DNA from: Oasisia sp. SBJ-2009
Lineage: Eukaryota > Annelida > Polychaeta > Sabellida > Siboglinidae
DNA length: 64,000 nt
Reading direction: 5' to 3'
Assembly (NCBI GenBank): GCA_964017155.1
Contig: OZ024857.1
Span: forward strand, 27,783,601 to 27,847,600
Each line of letters opens with the position of its first letter. Within the stretch, counting starts at the first letter, position 1. The notes below the pieces were generated by a model. The model was given only the letters and a program-made list of their open reading frames with translations. It ran no database searches and had not been told where the DNA came from. Both the position numbers and the translations under genes were made by a program. Positions 13,301-25,300 of this stretch are shown piece by piece.

Positions 13301-16300
13301 TGAATGTGTGAGGAGTGTATCATAGTGGTAGGTGTATCACTGAATGTACAATGAGTGTATCATAGTGGTAGGTGTATCACTGAATGTGTGATGGGTTTAT
13401 CATATTCGTAGGTGTATCATTGAATGTGTGATGAGTGTATCATATTGGTAGGTGTATCATTGAATGTGTGATGAGTGTATCATAGTGGTAGTTGTATCAC
13501 TGAATGTACAATGAGTATCATAGTGGTAGGTGTATCACTGAATGTGTGATGGGTTTATCATATTCGTAGGTGTATCATTGAATGTGTGATGAGTGTATCA
13601 TATTGGTAGGTGTATCATTGAATGTGTGATGAGTGTATCATAGTGGTAGGTGTATCACTGAATGTACAATGAGTGTATCATAGTGGTAGGTGTATCACTG
13701 AATGTGTGATGGGTTTATCATATTCATAGGTGTATCATTGAATGTGTGATGAGTGTATCATAGTGGTAGGTGTATCATTGAATGTGTGATGAGTGTATCA
13801 TAGTGGTAGGTGTATCATTGAATGTGTGATGAGTGTATCATAGTGGTAGGTGTATCACCGAATGTGCCATGGGTGATTTTGCTATGGATGTATTGCTGAA
13901 CGTGTAGTGGATGTAACACTGAATGCGCAATAGTGTATCGCAAATTATATTATGTGCAACACTGGGTGTACAATGGATACATTGCATTTATGACATGCAA
14001 TATATGTTGATGTTTATGCACAGACTTACAAGTTCAGACGAGATACCTGTGTTCACTTTCAGACCTCGACGGTACAACCAACCGGTGCGAATGTCCCCTG
14101 GGATTCGGTGGCATGTACTGTGCCATTCGCGATGGTTGTGACGAGATCATCTGTTCCAATGGTGGCACCTGTGAGGAAGTGGGAGATCACTACGCATGCA
14201 GGTACGTCACACACGTGCGCTCTAGTCAGGTGAAGCTCAGTGGCACAGTGGCTGGAACATCAAACTTTCAATCGAGAGAACCCTGGCTCAAATCCTGTGC
14301 CCTGGGTGGAACAGGTTTGTTTAAACAGATCTGCTCCAGTTCACTCAGCTGTTTGATGTAATATCTGGCTCTAGACAGTCTTAGATATTTTGTGTGTGTA
14401 GACTTTGTGTGTTAGTTGCAGCATGGCTGAATGGTTCCTAAAAATATCGCAGTGGTGTTTGACTTTGATTGAGCAGATCTGCCTGAGGGCAAAGAGCTGG
14501 GAGCAGTTCTAAGGACAGGATACTGGCATGTAAAATAACTTGCCTTTAGATTGTTTTTTTTTTTTTACAAACGTACATCATTGACCATCCTAATTTTATG
14601 TAGGTCAGTGGGGTCCCATTTGCTGGGGTTCAGATCTGTTTGTGAATATGAGTATTATATGATATTGGTTTAATAAGGTATTTGCATATTTTAAAAATAA
14701 TTGACAGACTCGCCATTGATCGTTAGATAACTTTCAAAATAGCTATATGTCATGATGCTATAGATATACCGTAAATCCTGTATTACTAGCCGCACCCCTG
14801 ATTAAAGCCGCACCCCGACTTTTGACCTAAATCCCGAATTTCTTCCGCGCTGTTTGATATCGGCAAAACCCTTAATTAAAGCCACACCCCGACTTTGAGC
14901 CAAGACCATTAATTACGTGCGTCATACTGCCGTAGCGCACGCAATTTGGAAACATTTTAATGTGTTTCATAAAAGTTATAACTTTGCTAATAATGATCAT
15001 AAATTAATAACTGAAACACTCATTACTGTAATGCATTTATAATTACGACATAGTATGTATTTTAATCGGAATATTACTACGTGGATTTGGACAAAAACGG
15101 GAAAAAAATAACCAGAATTTCACCATGCTATCAGAATATAATTGGGTGGCAGAATGTCCATACATCCAATAGATAAAATGTAGCCACTTATGTAAACTAT
15201 TCAATGGTGCTAAAATTATTAAAATACGTTAAGAAGTTTGGGTTTTATAGGATTTTATGTAGAATCATGCATAATACTGGCGCCTATAAAGGGTCAGCTA
15301 CGGTACCCATTCTAGACAAACACAAGTGGCTGGTGGCCTAATTAGGGGAGACTGTCTGAGTTGCGTCCGCTCCCACGCTGGCGCTCCCACGCTGGCGGGG
15401 CGACAGCAAGTTTATTACATTGTTGCTAGCTGGCTAGCTTGCTAGTTGAAGTATACGCAGGCCTGGTCGATGCAGCGCCCAGGCACAGACAACAGAAAGC
15501 AAATGCAATTAACTCGGTCTTCAGTGGCTAGGAGAAGCCCTGGTTATAGTGTGGTTTGTGGGACTTTTGTGGAGTTTAACTATGACATGTTTTCACATTC
15601 TGATCGTTGTATCTGAACATTTTATGGACATGAGATATTATTAACTGTGTTATATCATTTGTTTTACACAAGTGGCAGATGTAATACAATGAATTATTTA
15701 CAAAACCGGCTTCGTTTCTTCGGTAAGTTTTTCACGTTTTATGCTGACAATTCTGTGACCCAAATGTCAATTTATGCAAGCAGCAACACAGAGACCAGAA
15801 TAGATATGAATTGGCCAAAAGTATGACGTTTATTATTTACTGTCAAGTGTGTAATCCCCTTTTTGGCACACAGACAAATTACGAGAAAGAAATGGGGACT
15901 CAACAACCCAATGCCACGCCTACGACTGAGTACATGCACGTCTCGTGAACATCAGGCTGTTAGTGAGTCCACATTTCCACATATAATGCAGCATCAACGG
16001 TATTGCTAGAACAAATGGAAAAACATGTATAATTGATTATATAAGAAGTGCCTTTGCAACTTGCCACCTAATTAGCAAACTACCTGCTGCTGAATACTTA
16101 ATGGTAAAACTAAACCATAACCCCAAAAGTGGGGGAAATACGCCACAGGTCACCGAACATGTGACCCCCCCACGCAACGAGAAGACAAACATAAGTCAAG
16201 ATACTAGGCTATTATAATGTATTTCTTAAACGCGTCTGACATCCACCTGCCTGCCGCCCTGATCTGGGCGTCTGATTCACCCCTTAGTGCAGCTGCTGTA

Positions 16301-19300
16301 GCTGCCCCAATACGGAAGCTATGACCCTTAAATGCACTGGTTTGGTAACCGCAGAACGCCAATAATCGTTTAAGGAAAACATCAAATTCATGGCGCAGCA
16401 TCGGTGATCCATCTGGATATGAGAACAAAATGGAGGGCACTACCCCTCTCGCAGACTGAAATTCCCTCAAGAAAGAAGCCGGGTAAATGAAAGAACCAGG
16501 GATACATTCACCTTTGATATGGAGGGACTCTGGACCCTGTCTAGTGCTATGTTTGAACTGGTGGAAAGAAAGCGATATAATATCCCCGGACAGCAATACG
16601 TCTCATGTGCAAACATCTCTGGACCTAATTTCTGCCCCGAGGGACCATTTCTCCCACCCGCAAATAGGCTTTGAAAGAGACATTTGTATCGTGATGTAAA
16701 AACTGTTGGTATGCAAGCACCAGTCGAGTGAGCACAGGAAGGGTGACAGGCAGACGGACATCAGAAACCGAACCAAGGTTACAAGCACCTGCCAAAACTT
16801 TGGCTACAATAAAACAATTTGTTGGATCAGAAAAAACATTAATATTATGAAAGTAAGCTACTGCCGAACTGATTGAAGTAATGGATGCCGGGGCAGAGCC
16901 ATGAGCATGTAGATGTGCTATAAACAGCAAAATCATAGATACTGACGCAGGTAGCTGTAAGGTTACACCTAGGGAATCATGAAAGAAAGCAAACTGCCTC
17001 CACGCCCGCTCGTAATGGGCACGTGACGACGGTGCAATGGAAGCATGTAGAACATTCAAAGAGTTCCTAATTTGGTTGGGGACACACATTGCGGCACTTC
17101 CACTGGGTTGAGATTCACCCAGGCAGTCAGTTCTCGGAACTTGTCCACCTGGCTCTGTGTCATTGTACGGCCATGGCGTAGCCCTGGCAACGCTAGCACC
17201 GAACGATAATGGGTCCTCTGGGTCCGCGCTGACAGGACCGAACATTGCAAAGGGTTGGGTCATCCCTGTGGACGAAGGTCCCATCCCTGCAGCTGCAGAC
17301 ATTTGTACAGCACTACCAAATGCGGCCCAGGCAGAGCTTAATGCAGGATCAGGCCTTAGCACCGTTGGAGTAGGGTGCAAGGCCAGCACGATCGCATGAA
17401 TCTACCCCAGAACCTTCTCCGAGGTTGTTACTCGGCGTTCAATGGCGCATTCCCACATGGAATGTGGCATATCCACCATAATCATTTCGCGCGCGACTGC
17501 CTGAAGATGAGATGCATCCTCAAAGTTCTCCACGGATGCACACTGAGGTTGAGGAGTGCCAAACGACACCGACGGAAGAGGCGGCGAATCGGATGAGGCA
17601 GCTGACCTCGAACGAGTCTGACATGTCAGCGACTCTCGCCGGGCTGTCCAGCCACGTCCACGCGGAGCTCGTCCACGAGGCATGCTACAAGATTAAGAAT
17701 ACAGCGGAAACAAACTGTCAAAGAAATATAGGATAACCCAAAGAAAATCGTAAAAATCTATAGATACAGGTATACACACAGACGTATATCCATATCTAGA
17801 CTCATACTTGCACAGCGGTATGGGGTTGTAGCAGTGCGGGAAGAATAAATGTAGTTAATTTAGAAAAATAAAAGACCGAACTGTGCAACAATGAGCGAAT
17901 TGGAAAATCGATCGATATAGGTATACACGCAGACATGTATCCATACCTAGGCTCATACTTACACAGCATATATATATACACACACAAACACACACGCAGA
18001 ATTACACACATATGGCCCGAAAGCCGTACACATCGACGTCAAAAGTGTAACGCCTGCCATAGCATCATGCGTAGTGATGTAAAATGCGTGCATGATGTAG
18101 CAACAAAGCACAACCGCATCAGGGGGCAGTTGCAAGTTGCCCTACCACTGAAACGTAATAAATTACGAACAACTGTCAAAACCGGAATTTATCAATGCAA
18201 TTGGTATCTTCAGATATATATTTGTGGATTGAGACATAAATCTACACACAAATGCATGTCTGCGCCTATAAACAGAAAGCATGTGGCCCTACCACACAAA
18301 CGTATCAAGATACGAACCACTGTTAACGCAGAACATCATTATGTGTATGTTTATGTCATCAAATCCTAGCCATGTAGTTAAATGGTTGCGAGTGGCCCTA
18401 CCACCCAAACGTATCAATATGAACAACCACATTATGCGGATAATAAAAATGTGTGTACAGACGATAAGGGTATAGCATTAAATAATATCTGTGTCAGTTA
18501 AGTGGTTGCGAGTGGCCCTACCACCCAAACGTAGGTCAATACGAACAACCATATTATCCGGATAATAAAAATGTGTGTACAGACTAAGGTATAGCATTAA
18601 ATAATATCTGTGTCAGTTAAGTGGTTGCGAGTGGCCCTACCACCCAAACGTAGGTCAATACGAACAACCATATTATCCGGATAATAAAAATGTGTGTACA
18701 GACTGTAAGGTATAGCATTAATTAATATCTGTGTCAGTTAAGAGGTTGCGAGTGGCCCTACCACCCAAACGTGTGTGTACAGACTATAATAATTAATATC
18801 CGGGCCAATAAAAATTGCATGTGGCCCACCACATAACGTAAAGAAATACGAACAATAAACATAGCCGGAGATATGCCAGCGAAAATGTCCGTAGCCGGTC
18901 AGAGTGCTCTCACATCAGTAAGTGTGGTGTAATTGGTTTTGTGTGCATAGTTTATGAAATTATTTTCATGTACATATACATAACAAAATATGTATAAAAA
19001 TGTATAGATATGTCTGAATGATTAATGTATTTTATGAAAATATGAAATTGAAGAAAAAACTTGTAACATATACACACTGATAGTGTATGCCCATATAAAT
19101 TAGATCTATATAATGCTGCCACCTCACGGACACTGCCGTAATATATATTTGAGAAACAACTGCAAATTTGTATTTCTGTTAAGTTTGTGTTAATATTGTG
19201 TTAAAAGTTTAATTTTTAATAGTTGTTATAATACAGCATAATTTGGTATCCTTATTTAAATTGTATGCTATCCGTGTGGGGCTAGACAATACTGCCACCT

Positions 19301-22300
19301 CACAGACACTGGTTAAACCTTTAATATTTTTATATATATATTTTTTTTTATATATAATACAGCATTATGTGATAAAAGAATGTATCCTTATTTAATAATA
19401 ATAATATAATTTATTTGTATAGCGCCCGAATCAATATTATTGCTCTCAGGCGCTTCACATAAATGTACAAATAGTAGTAATGTGTAAGCTATCCGTGTTG
19501 GACTAGACAATGCTGCCACCTCACGGATACTGGTTAAACCTGTCGTAATTCTTATTTTATAAACAACTGTAAATTTGAATTTGTACTTACTTTAGTGTTA
19601 ATATAAGTTCAGTGTTGAATACTTTTCATATGATATCATTATCTTGTAAAAGTATATCGTTATTTAAATTTTCATTTCATAGTTGGCCTGAGAGCCAATC
19701 AGCGTCTCTACCCTAATCTGGGTAAGGCCGCCCTGGTGGTTCGAAAATGCCGACCCACTCTTTCCCCAGGCGGGTGTGAGGGGCGTAAAAGTGCTGCCAC
19801 CTCACGGAGCCTGGGTAACCGAGGCTATTTCGCACCCCAAAAAAAACCCCGTTAATTCCCGACATCGGAGAAATGTACACCATCCCAACGAAATTAGGTT
19901 GGACATTGTTCCGAAGTCGGTTGTGCTTCCGGAAATTGAAACCCATATCTTATGAACAAACACGTCCAGGGACCGATTAATCTGCATAACCCACTCGGCA
20001 CCCGCGTCAAAACTGTGTCGCCATTTTCGGCGCCGACACAACTCGGTCAACTGGTAGCGAGCATATTTAACGCTAAACGTTGGATGTCAAGGGCAACCGT
20101 GATCGGATTAGGAACGGACAGTGTGCCCACCCCAATGCAGCACAATGACATCTGCCCGATACGAAGCAAACCGCGCCATCCGGTAGCACGCGCGAATAAA
20201 GTTACCAGGCCCAGGGTAGCCCCTCGACGACCTAAATACCGGACGTCGCACGGGCGGCCCCGAGTGTCAAATCCGGCCAACAAGTTAGCCGATCCCGCGA
20301 ACGCATCCAGCCAGTACACATGAATGTGGCCGACGTAACGCACATAAATTGGAGAAGACGCCGACGACATGGAAAGGCCGACGACAAATTCAACCAAAGA
20401 AGGCGCAAAATGGCGGAACCCGGGTAGACAAAAGTAGGTCACAAAGGAACAGGAAATACTTAGCTGAACTTCGCTGAGTGTAGCCGGAAATCACCTCCAA
20501 TTACCGGCGAGCGATAATGGACGAACGGACGCAGACGATCTTGCAACGAATAACAAGCGACAGAAAAGAACTAAATATACGTATAAAGCAACAAAAATAA
20601 TCAAACTTTTAGAACTTTTGGTCGAATGTCTGCTTAGCAAGAAGACATGCCAAGGAAGCGCTGATTGGTGGGATCGCCACTGGATAAATTAGCGCACGTC
20701 AGCCTCTGTGTTGTCGTCATGCACAAAGTCCAGTATGCTCATCCACTGCGTTTGATGAGCATACCCCCATTTATGTCGGCAAATTACTGTATTTAAAGCC
20801 GCACCCCAACTTTTGCGTTTTCGTCCTCATTTTGGCTACACTACTGTAATAGTAGCCGCGGCTAGTAATACAGGATTTACGGTAGTGCCCCTTTTGCCAT
20901 TTTACTGCCGATGTTTGACCAGACTATCTTAGAAAAGTCTACTATTTATCATTGAATCTTTACCTTCCTGTAGATGTCGTCATGGTTTTATGGGTCTGAA
21001 ATGCTCTGTCATCATGCCGCCTGTCTGCCTCGAGTATTGTGAGAATCGGGGGGAATGTGTTGAATGTGAAAATGGCACCAACGGAAAACCCCAGTGTGTG
21101 AGATGCAGGTGAGTGGCACAGCCAGAGGAGGCTGGTGGGAAACGAGTAAGAACTGCGACCATGTCAATATTAACAAATCAAAACTCCTGTAACTTTTGAC
21201 TCCGGATTGTGGGACTGTGTTGGACGCCATGAGGTGTCAGTGTAAGACAGAAATGATGTCAATAAAAGAAAAGCATGTTTCATGAGTTTGTAGATGGATA
21301 ATAATCTTAATGTCTGCTGACATGTGTGGTTGTCGTTGCTAGATGCTGAGCACAGTCAGGTGGTTCCCTATGTAACCTACCCGGTAATGGTGATTTTAAC
21401 TTGATGTTAAAGACTATTGGAGAATATATGTCATTTAGTTAGTGTATTATTTTTAGTATAATACAGACTATTGAGCACTTCACTGAAGTGAAACTAGGTT
21501 TCTTTTTGGTGTACCTGTCAACACAGTCCAGCATGTGCCAACGGAAAAATTACCTTCTAATTTTGTACCCCTGAAACATCCCCGGCTCATCTAATCAGTT
21601 TGTTTCTTTCTCTTCCAGTTGCCAGCCGAAGTACCATGGCCAGAGATGTGAATTACTTCTTAAAAAGGGTTCGACTGCGTCAAGTTAGTATTCATGCTGC
21701 ATGTGTTATGTTAGTTGCATGATGTAGAGCTTAAGACAAAGGAAATGTTTAGAGGTGAACTACAGTCAATCTGTTTAAAATCTAAACAATGATTCAGTGC
21801 TGAGAACTGTGTACAAATGTACCGTAGTTGGTAAACATCAACCAATCCTGAAGGCCAAGTTCAACTTCAAAGAGCCATTTCAAGAACTGTGCCTCTGTAG
21901 AACTTGTGGTTAGTCCAGCCTGCTTCTGCTGAAGATTAATTTTTATATTCGAATCATGATAGATTGTTTGAACGTTTCATGGGTGCAAGTCATAATTCAG
22001 TCCGTCAACAATGTTTTTGGCATTCAATACAGCTTAACATATTTATTCTAAAAACATGTTTATTCTAATAATAAGAACATTACATTAATAAATATTAGTA
22101 AATGAAAAAATCAGACCAGAATATTTAAGCCGTAGCTTCTTTTAGCAATATTTGGTCCATTGAATTAACATATTAATATTGGATCCTTTGAATTAACATA
22201 TTAATATTTAGTCCATTGAATGAACATACTAAATATATATATATAGTTAATATATTTTTCATGTCGTCACATATTTGTCTGGGTTGTCTTTTCAGGTGTT

Positions 22301-25300
22301 GCGGTTATAGTTCTACCGATATTCCTCTGCATAGTTGTGCTACTTATAGTTATAGCTATCATCTGGTATCGACAACAAAACAAGTAAGTAAATTGTGTAA
22401 AATAATTGTTGTTCTGGGAACCATGTAGTAGCATAACCATAAGATGATTTAATTTTGACATAGGTTGAAGACTGACATGGCTAGGTTGTTAAGAAATTAT
22501 TGCCTTAATGAAAATATTAGTTGACATGATAATTTTTGTTAGCTTGAAATCATATTTCATATGGTTGCTCCTGCAGTATTCAAGACATTGAATGTGATGT
22601 TAGAAAGATAAGTTGATATAAAAGTTTCTAATGTGAATAGACGATATATCTCGGTAAACATTGCTGAAGATTAATTCTCTGTTAAGGTTATTTGGATGTG
22701 TGCTGCTAATCGATAAAATATTGCATTTGAACTGTACATAAATTCCAGAATATACCACTTGATGTTGCTGTCTTTTGTGCCTAAGAAGTTTACTATTGGT
22801 ACGAAAAATGTTATCGTCGGCCCAACTGACAACAAATAAAAAACATATATATATTAAAAATTATATATACTTTTGTTTCTAAATATTGTTTTGATTCAAG
22901 TGTATGTCAGAGTTTAATAAGCAGTTTGACAAGCTTAAATGTTTTATTATTTTCTTTTATATAATTTTATATGAAGCAGTGAATTTGTATTGAAACTGTA
23001 TGTAATTTATCTGTAAAGTATTTATTGGGTATTATGACATTATGAGACATTGGCATGTGTTGTTCTGCTACAGTGGCCAGTTCCGACATAAACGAATGGC
23101 TGAAAACACACAAAACGTAGAGATCAGTAACCCAATCTACATGCGTGATTTTGACGAAGATGAAGAAGTGGCAGATGATTTTGCCAACTTTGAAGCTGAG
23201 CGGGTAAGTTATTCCGTCCAAACAAATTAGCTATTTTGGTTATCACAAACCCTTATCATCACCTAGTGGATTAAAAAAGTTCTCATCTAAGAATTTGTAT
23301 TAGCTAAATTTTAATTACGATGTGTCACCTTGAACAATGACAGGCAGTGGCTTTGCCAAAATGAAGTTCATATGGTTTGATTTATGTGCAGATAAGTTAT
23401 CAGTACAGCTGTGTCATTAAGGACAAATCAATCTAAGAATGATTAGTAAAATGTTTCTAATTATTACCAGTGTTAATGGTTGTTTACACCACATCTTGGT
23501 TAGCATAAATGCTGCCAGACTGCCTGGTAAACAACACAGAATACATACAGGTGTATGGCCCATTTACTTAGATAAAATTATACAAATGGAGCCATTTTTT
23601 GTAGCCATGTAGAAAGTATGTTGCACACAAAAAGACAGCAATGAATTGTTTAAATAGTTGTTCCTAGAATGTTGTCATTAGGTGAGAAATAGCAACATAC
23701 ACCTCTAGATCCTCAGTGCACATAGAACCTAATCCCAGTACATATTTCCGTCTTAACGTGTGTTCTGCTATGTAGTCATCAGTCGGTAACTATTGGATGA
23801 CAAGGTGATACCTTATTGGTAATTTAAATTTGGGCTGTAGGTACTGTGAGAAATATCTTGGACTAAGAATTATTAACTTTGGTGGGTGTGTTGATATCGT
23901 ACAAGTTTCTAAATGCCCTCTGTTGTTGTGTTGTCGTTTGCAGGAAAAGGGCACAAATAATGTTAATGTGTCAGTGGTCTCGGAAGTAAGTCCCCTCCAT
24001 GTTCCTAAAGACACCCCCCTCGCTGTCATCCTCTCGTTCGTCTTACTCTTCCTGTTTTGGTTTTGCATGTCCATATTTGGTTTTGTCACATTGATGTATA
24101 CAGTAGAGGAGCAGTCTGATGTACAACAGTCTGATGTACAACAGTCTGATGTACAACAGTCTGATGTACAACAGTCTGATGTACAACAGTCTGATGTACA
24201 ACAGTCTGATGTACAACAGTCTGATGTACAACAGTCTGATGTACAACAGTCTGATGTACAACAGTCTGATGTACAACAGTCTGATGTACAACACTCTGAT
24301 GTGGCAGTCACTGAAATAGGTTCATTTATATTTCATACCTGCAGACATGCTGGGTTTTCTAACCTACGTAATTGTTGTATCAGGGCTTGTGTATTTAGAA
24401 CTGAGCTCTGAGATTCTGATGAACAGGTGCTTTCTAAGGATTTATAGCACATTATAAAAGTACTTACTTTTCATCATAGACTCTATAGAACGGCTAATTT
24501 TGTTATAAAACTTCGACACTGAAGATACCTATGCCCCAGTAATGTCATTTGTCTGTAGTCCTTTGGGCCGAAGGTCCTACCAACTGCCCTCACTCTGTGT
24601 GAACTGTCCACCTTTAGCAGCCATGTCTCAGAAAGCATATGAAAGTGAAGCAACTTCTTTTTCTAATTTTGCATAGACATCTTAGGATACTGCCACAATG
24701 CACGAGAAATACATTTTTGATTGGTAACATTTCACATTTTGCCTATTTTTCAAATAAATTCTGTAAGTTCTCTAATTTTACCCAGCTATGCACAAGTAAT
24801 CTGCATTTAATTGAATCATTCTAATACCCCTCCATGGATTTTCATGTTTTGCCTGCTATATAAAAATAACTCTTTAGAAACCTGTTCTCTAATTTTGCAT
24901 AGAATGGTATTGCCATTGACAACGGGCAGCACCAGTTACTGAACGAAAATCAGACACCGAGTTCACACTATGCTGAAGACACGACACTGCTCGAAAACAC
25001 CACCTACATATAAAATAATCTGTATTTGCACCAATCACTCTGAAGCCCAGCAGCACACACGAGAGCTATCAGATGAGCCAACGTGCCTGTTGGCTCAGCT
25101 GATAGCTCTCGCCGCGTTTCAGTGCACAGTGTGAAAGATGCTGAGCTAACCGCTTCATATCAAGCGACTTATCCATCACGTGGTCTGGTTGCCGAGCAAA
25201 TTACTTCAACTGTCAGAAAAACATGTGGTATACTCAGACATTCCAACGAATGTTTTCGTACAAATGTGTTTCTTTACGACAAAAACAACTCACAATTGTG

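Larger units (their letters stand above)
14767..20884. mobile_element. 6.1-kb TA-flanked DNA transposon carrying recombinase and SGNH relics
   Basis: Perfect 25-bp inverted ends start CCGTAAATCCTGTATTACTA (14769-14793) and return in reverse at 20858-20882, flanked by TA on both sides (14767-68 and 20883-84). TA duplications are typical of Tc1/mariner-type elements. Subterminal AAAGCCGCACCCCRACTTTT occurs near both ends in the same orientation. Inside, on the - strand, are a broken SGNH-hydrolase-like ORF (20442-19713), tandem arrays (19.1-19.85 and 18.1-18.85 kb) and a broken tyrosine recombinase (17683-16204). A mariner-type transposase was not found, so the recombinase unit is probably nested inside a smaller TA-element. 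Confidence 0.7.

Noticed and set aside
18130..18850. CRISPR-like spaced repeats
   Set aside because: About 119-bp units are nearly identical throughout, with no unique spacers, in a eukaryotic mobile element. It is an ordinary tandem array.
19952..20323. A + strand ORF of 123 codons
   Set aside because: It is antisense to the SGNH-like relic, which has recognisable motif order on the - strand.
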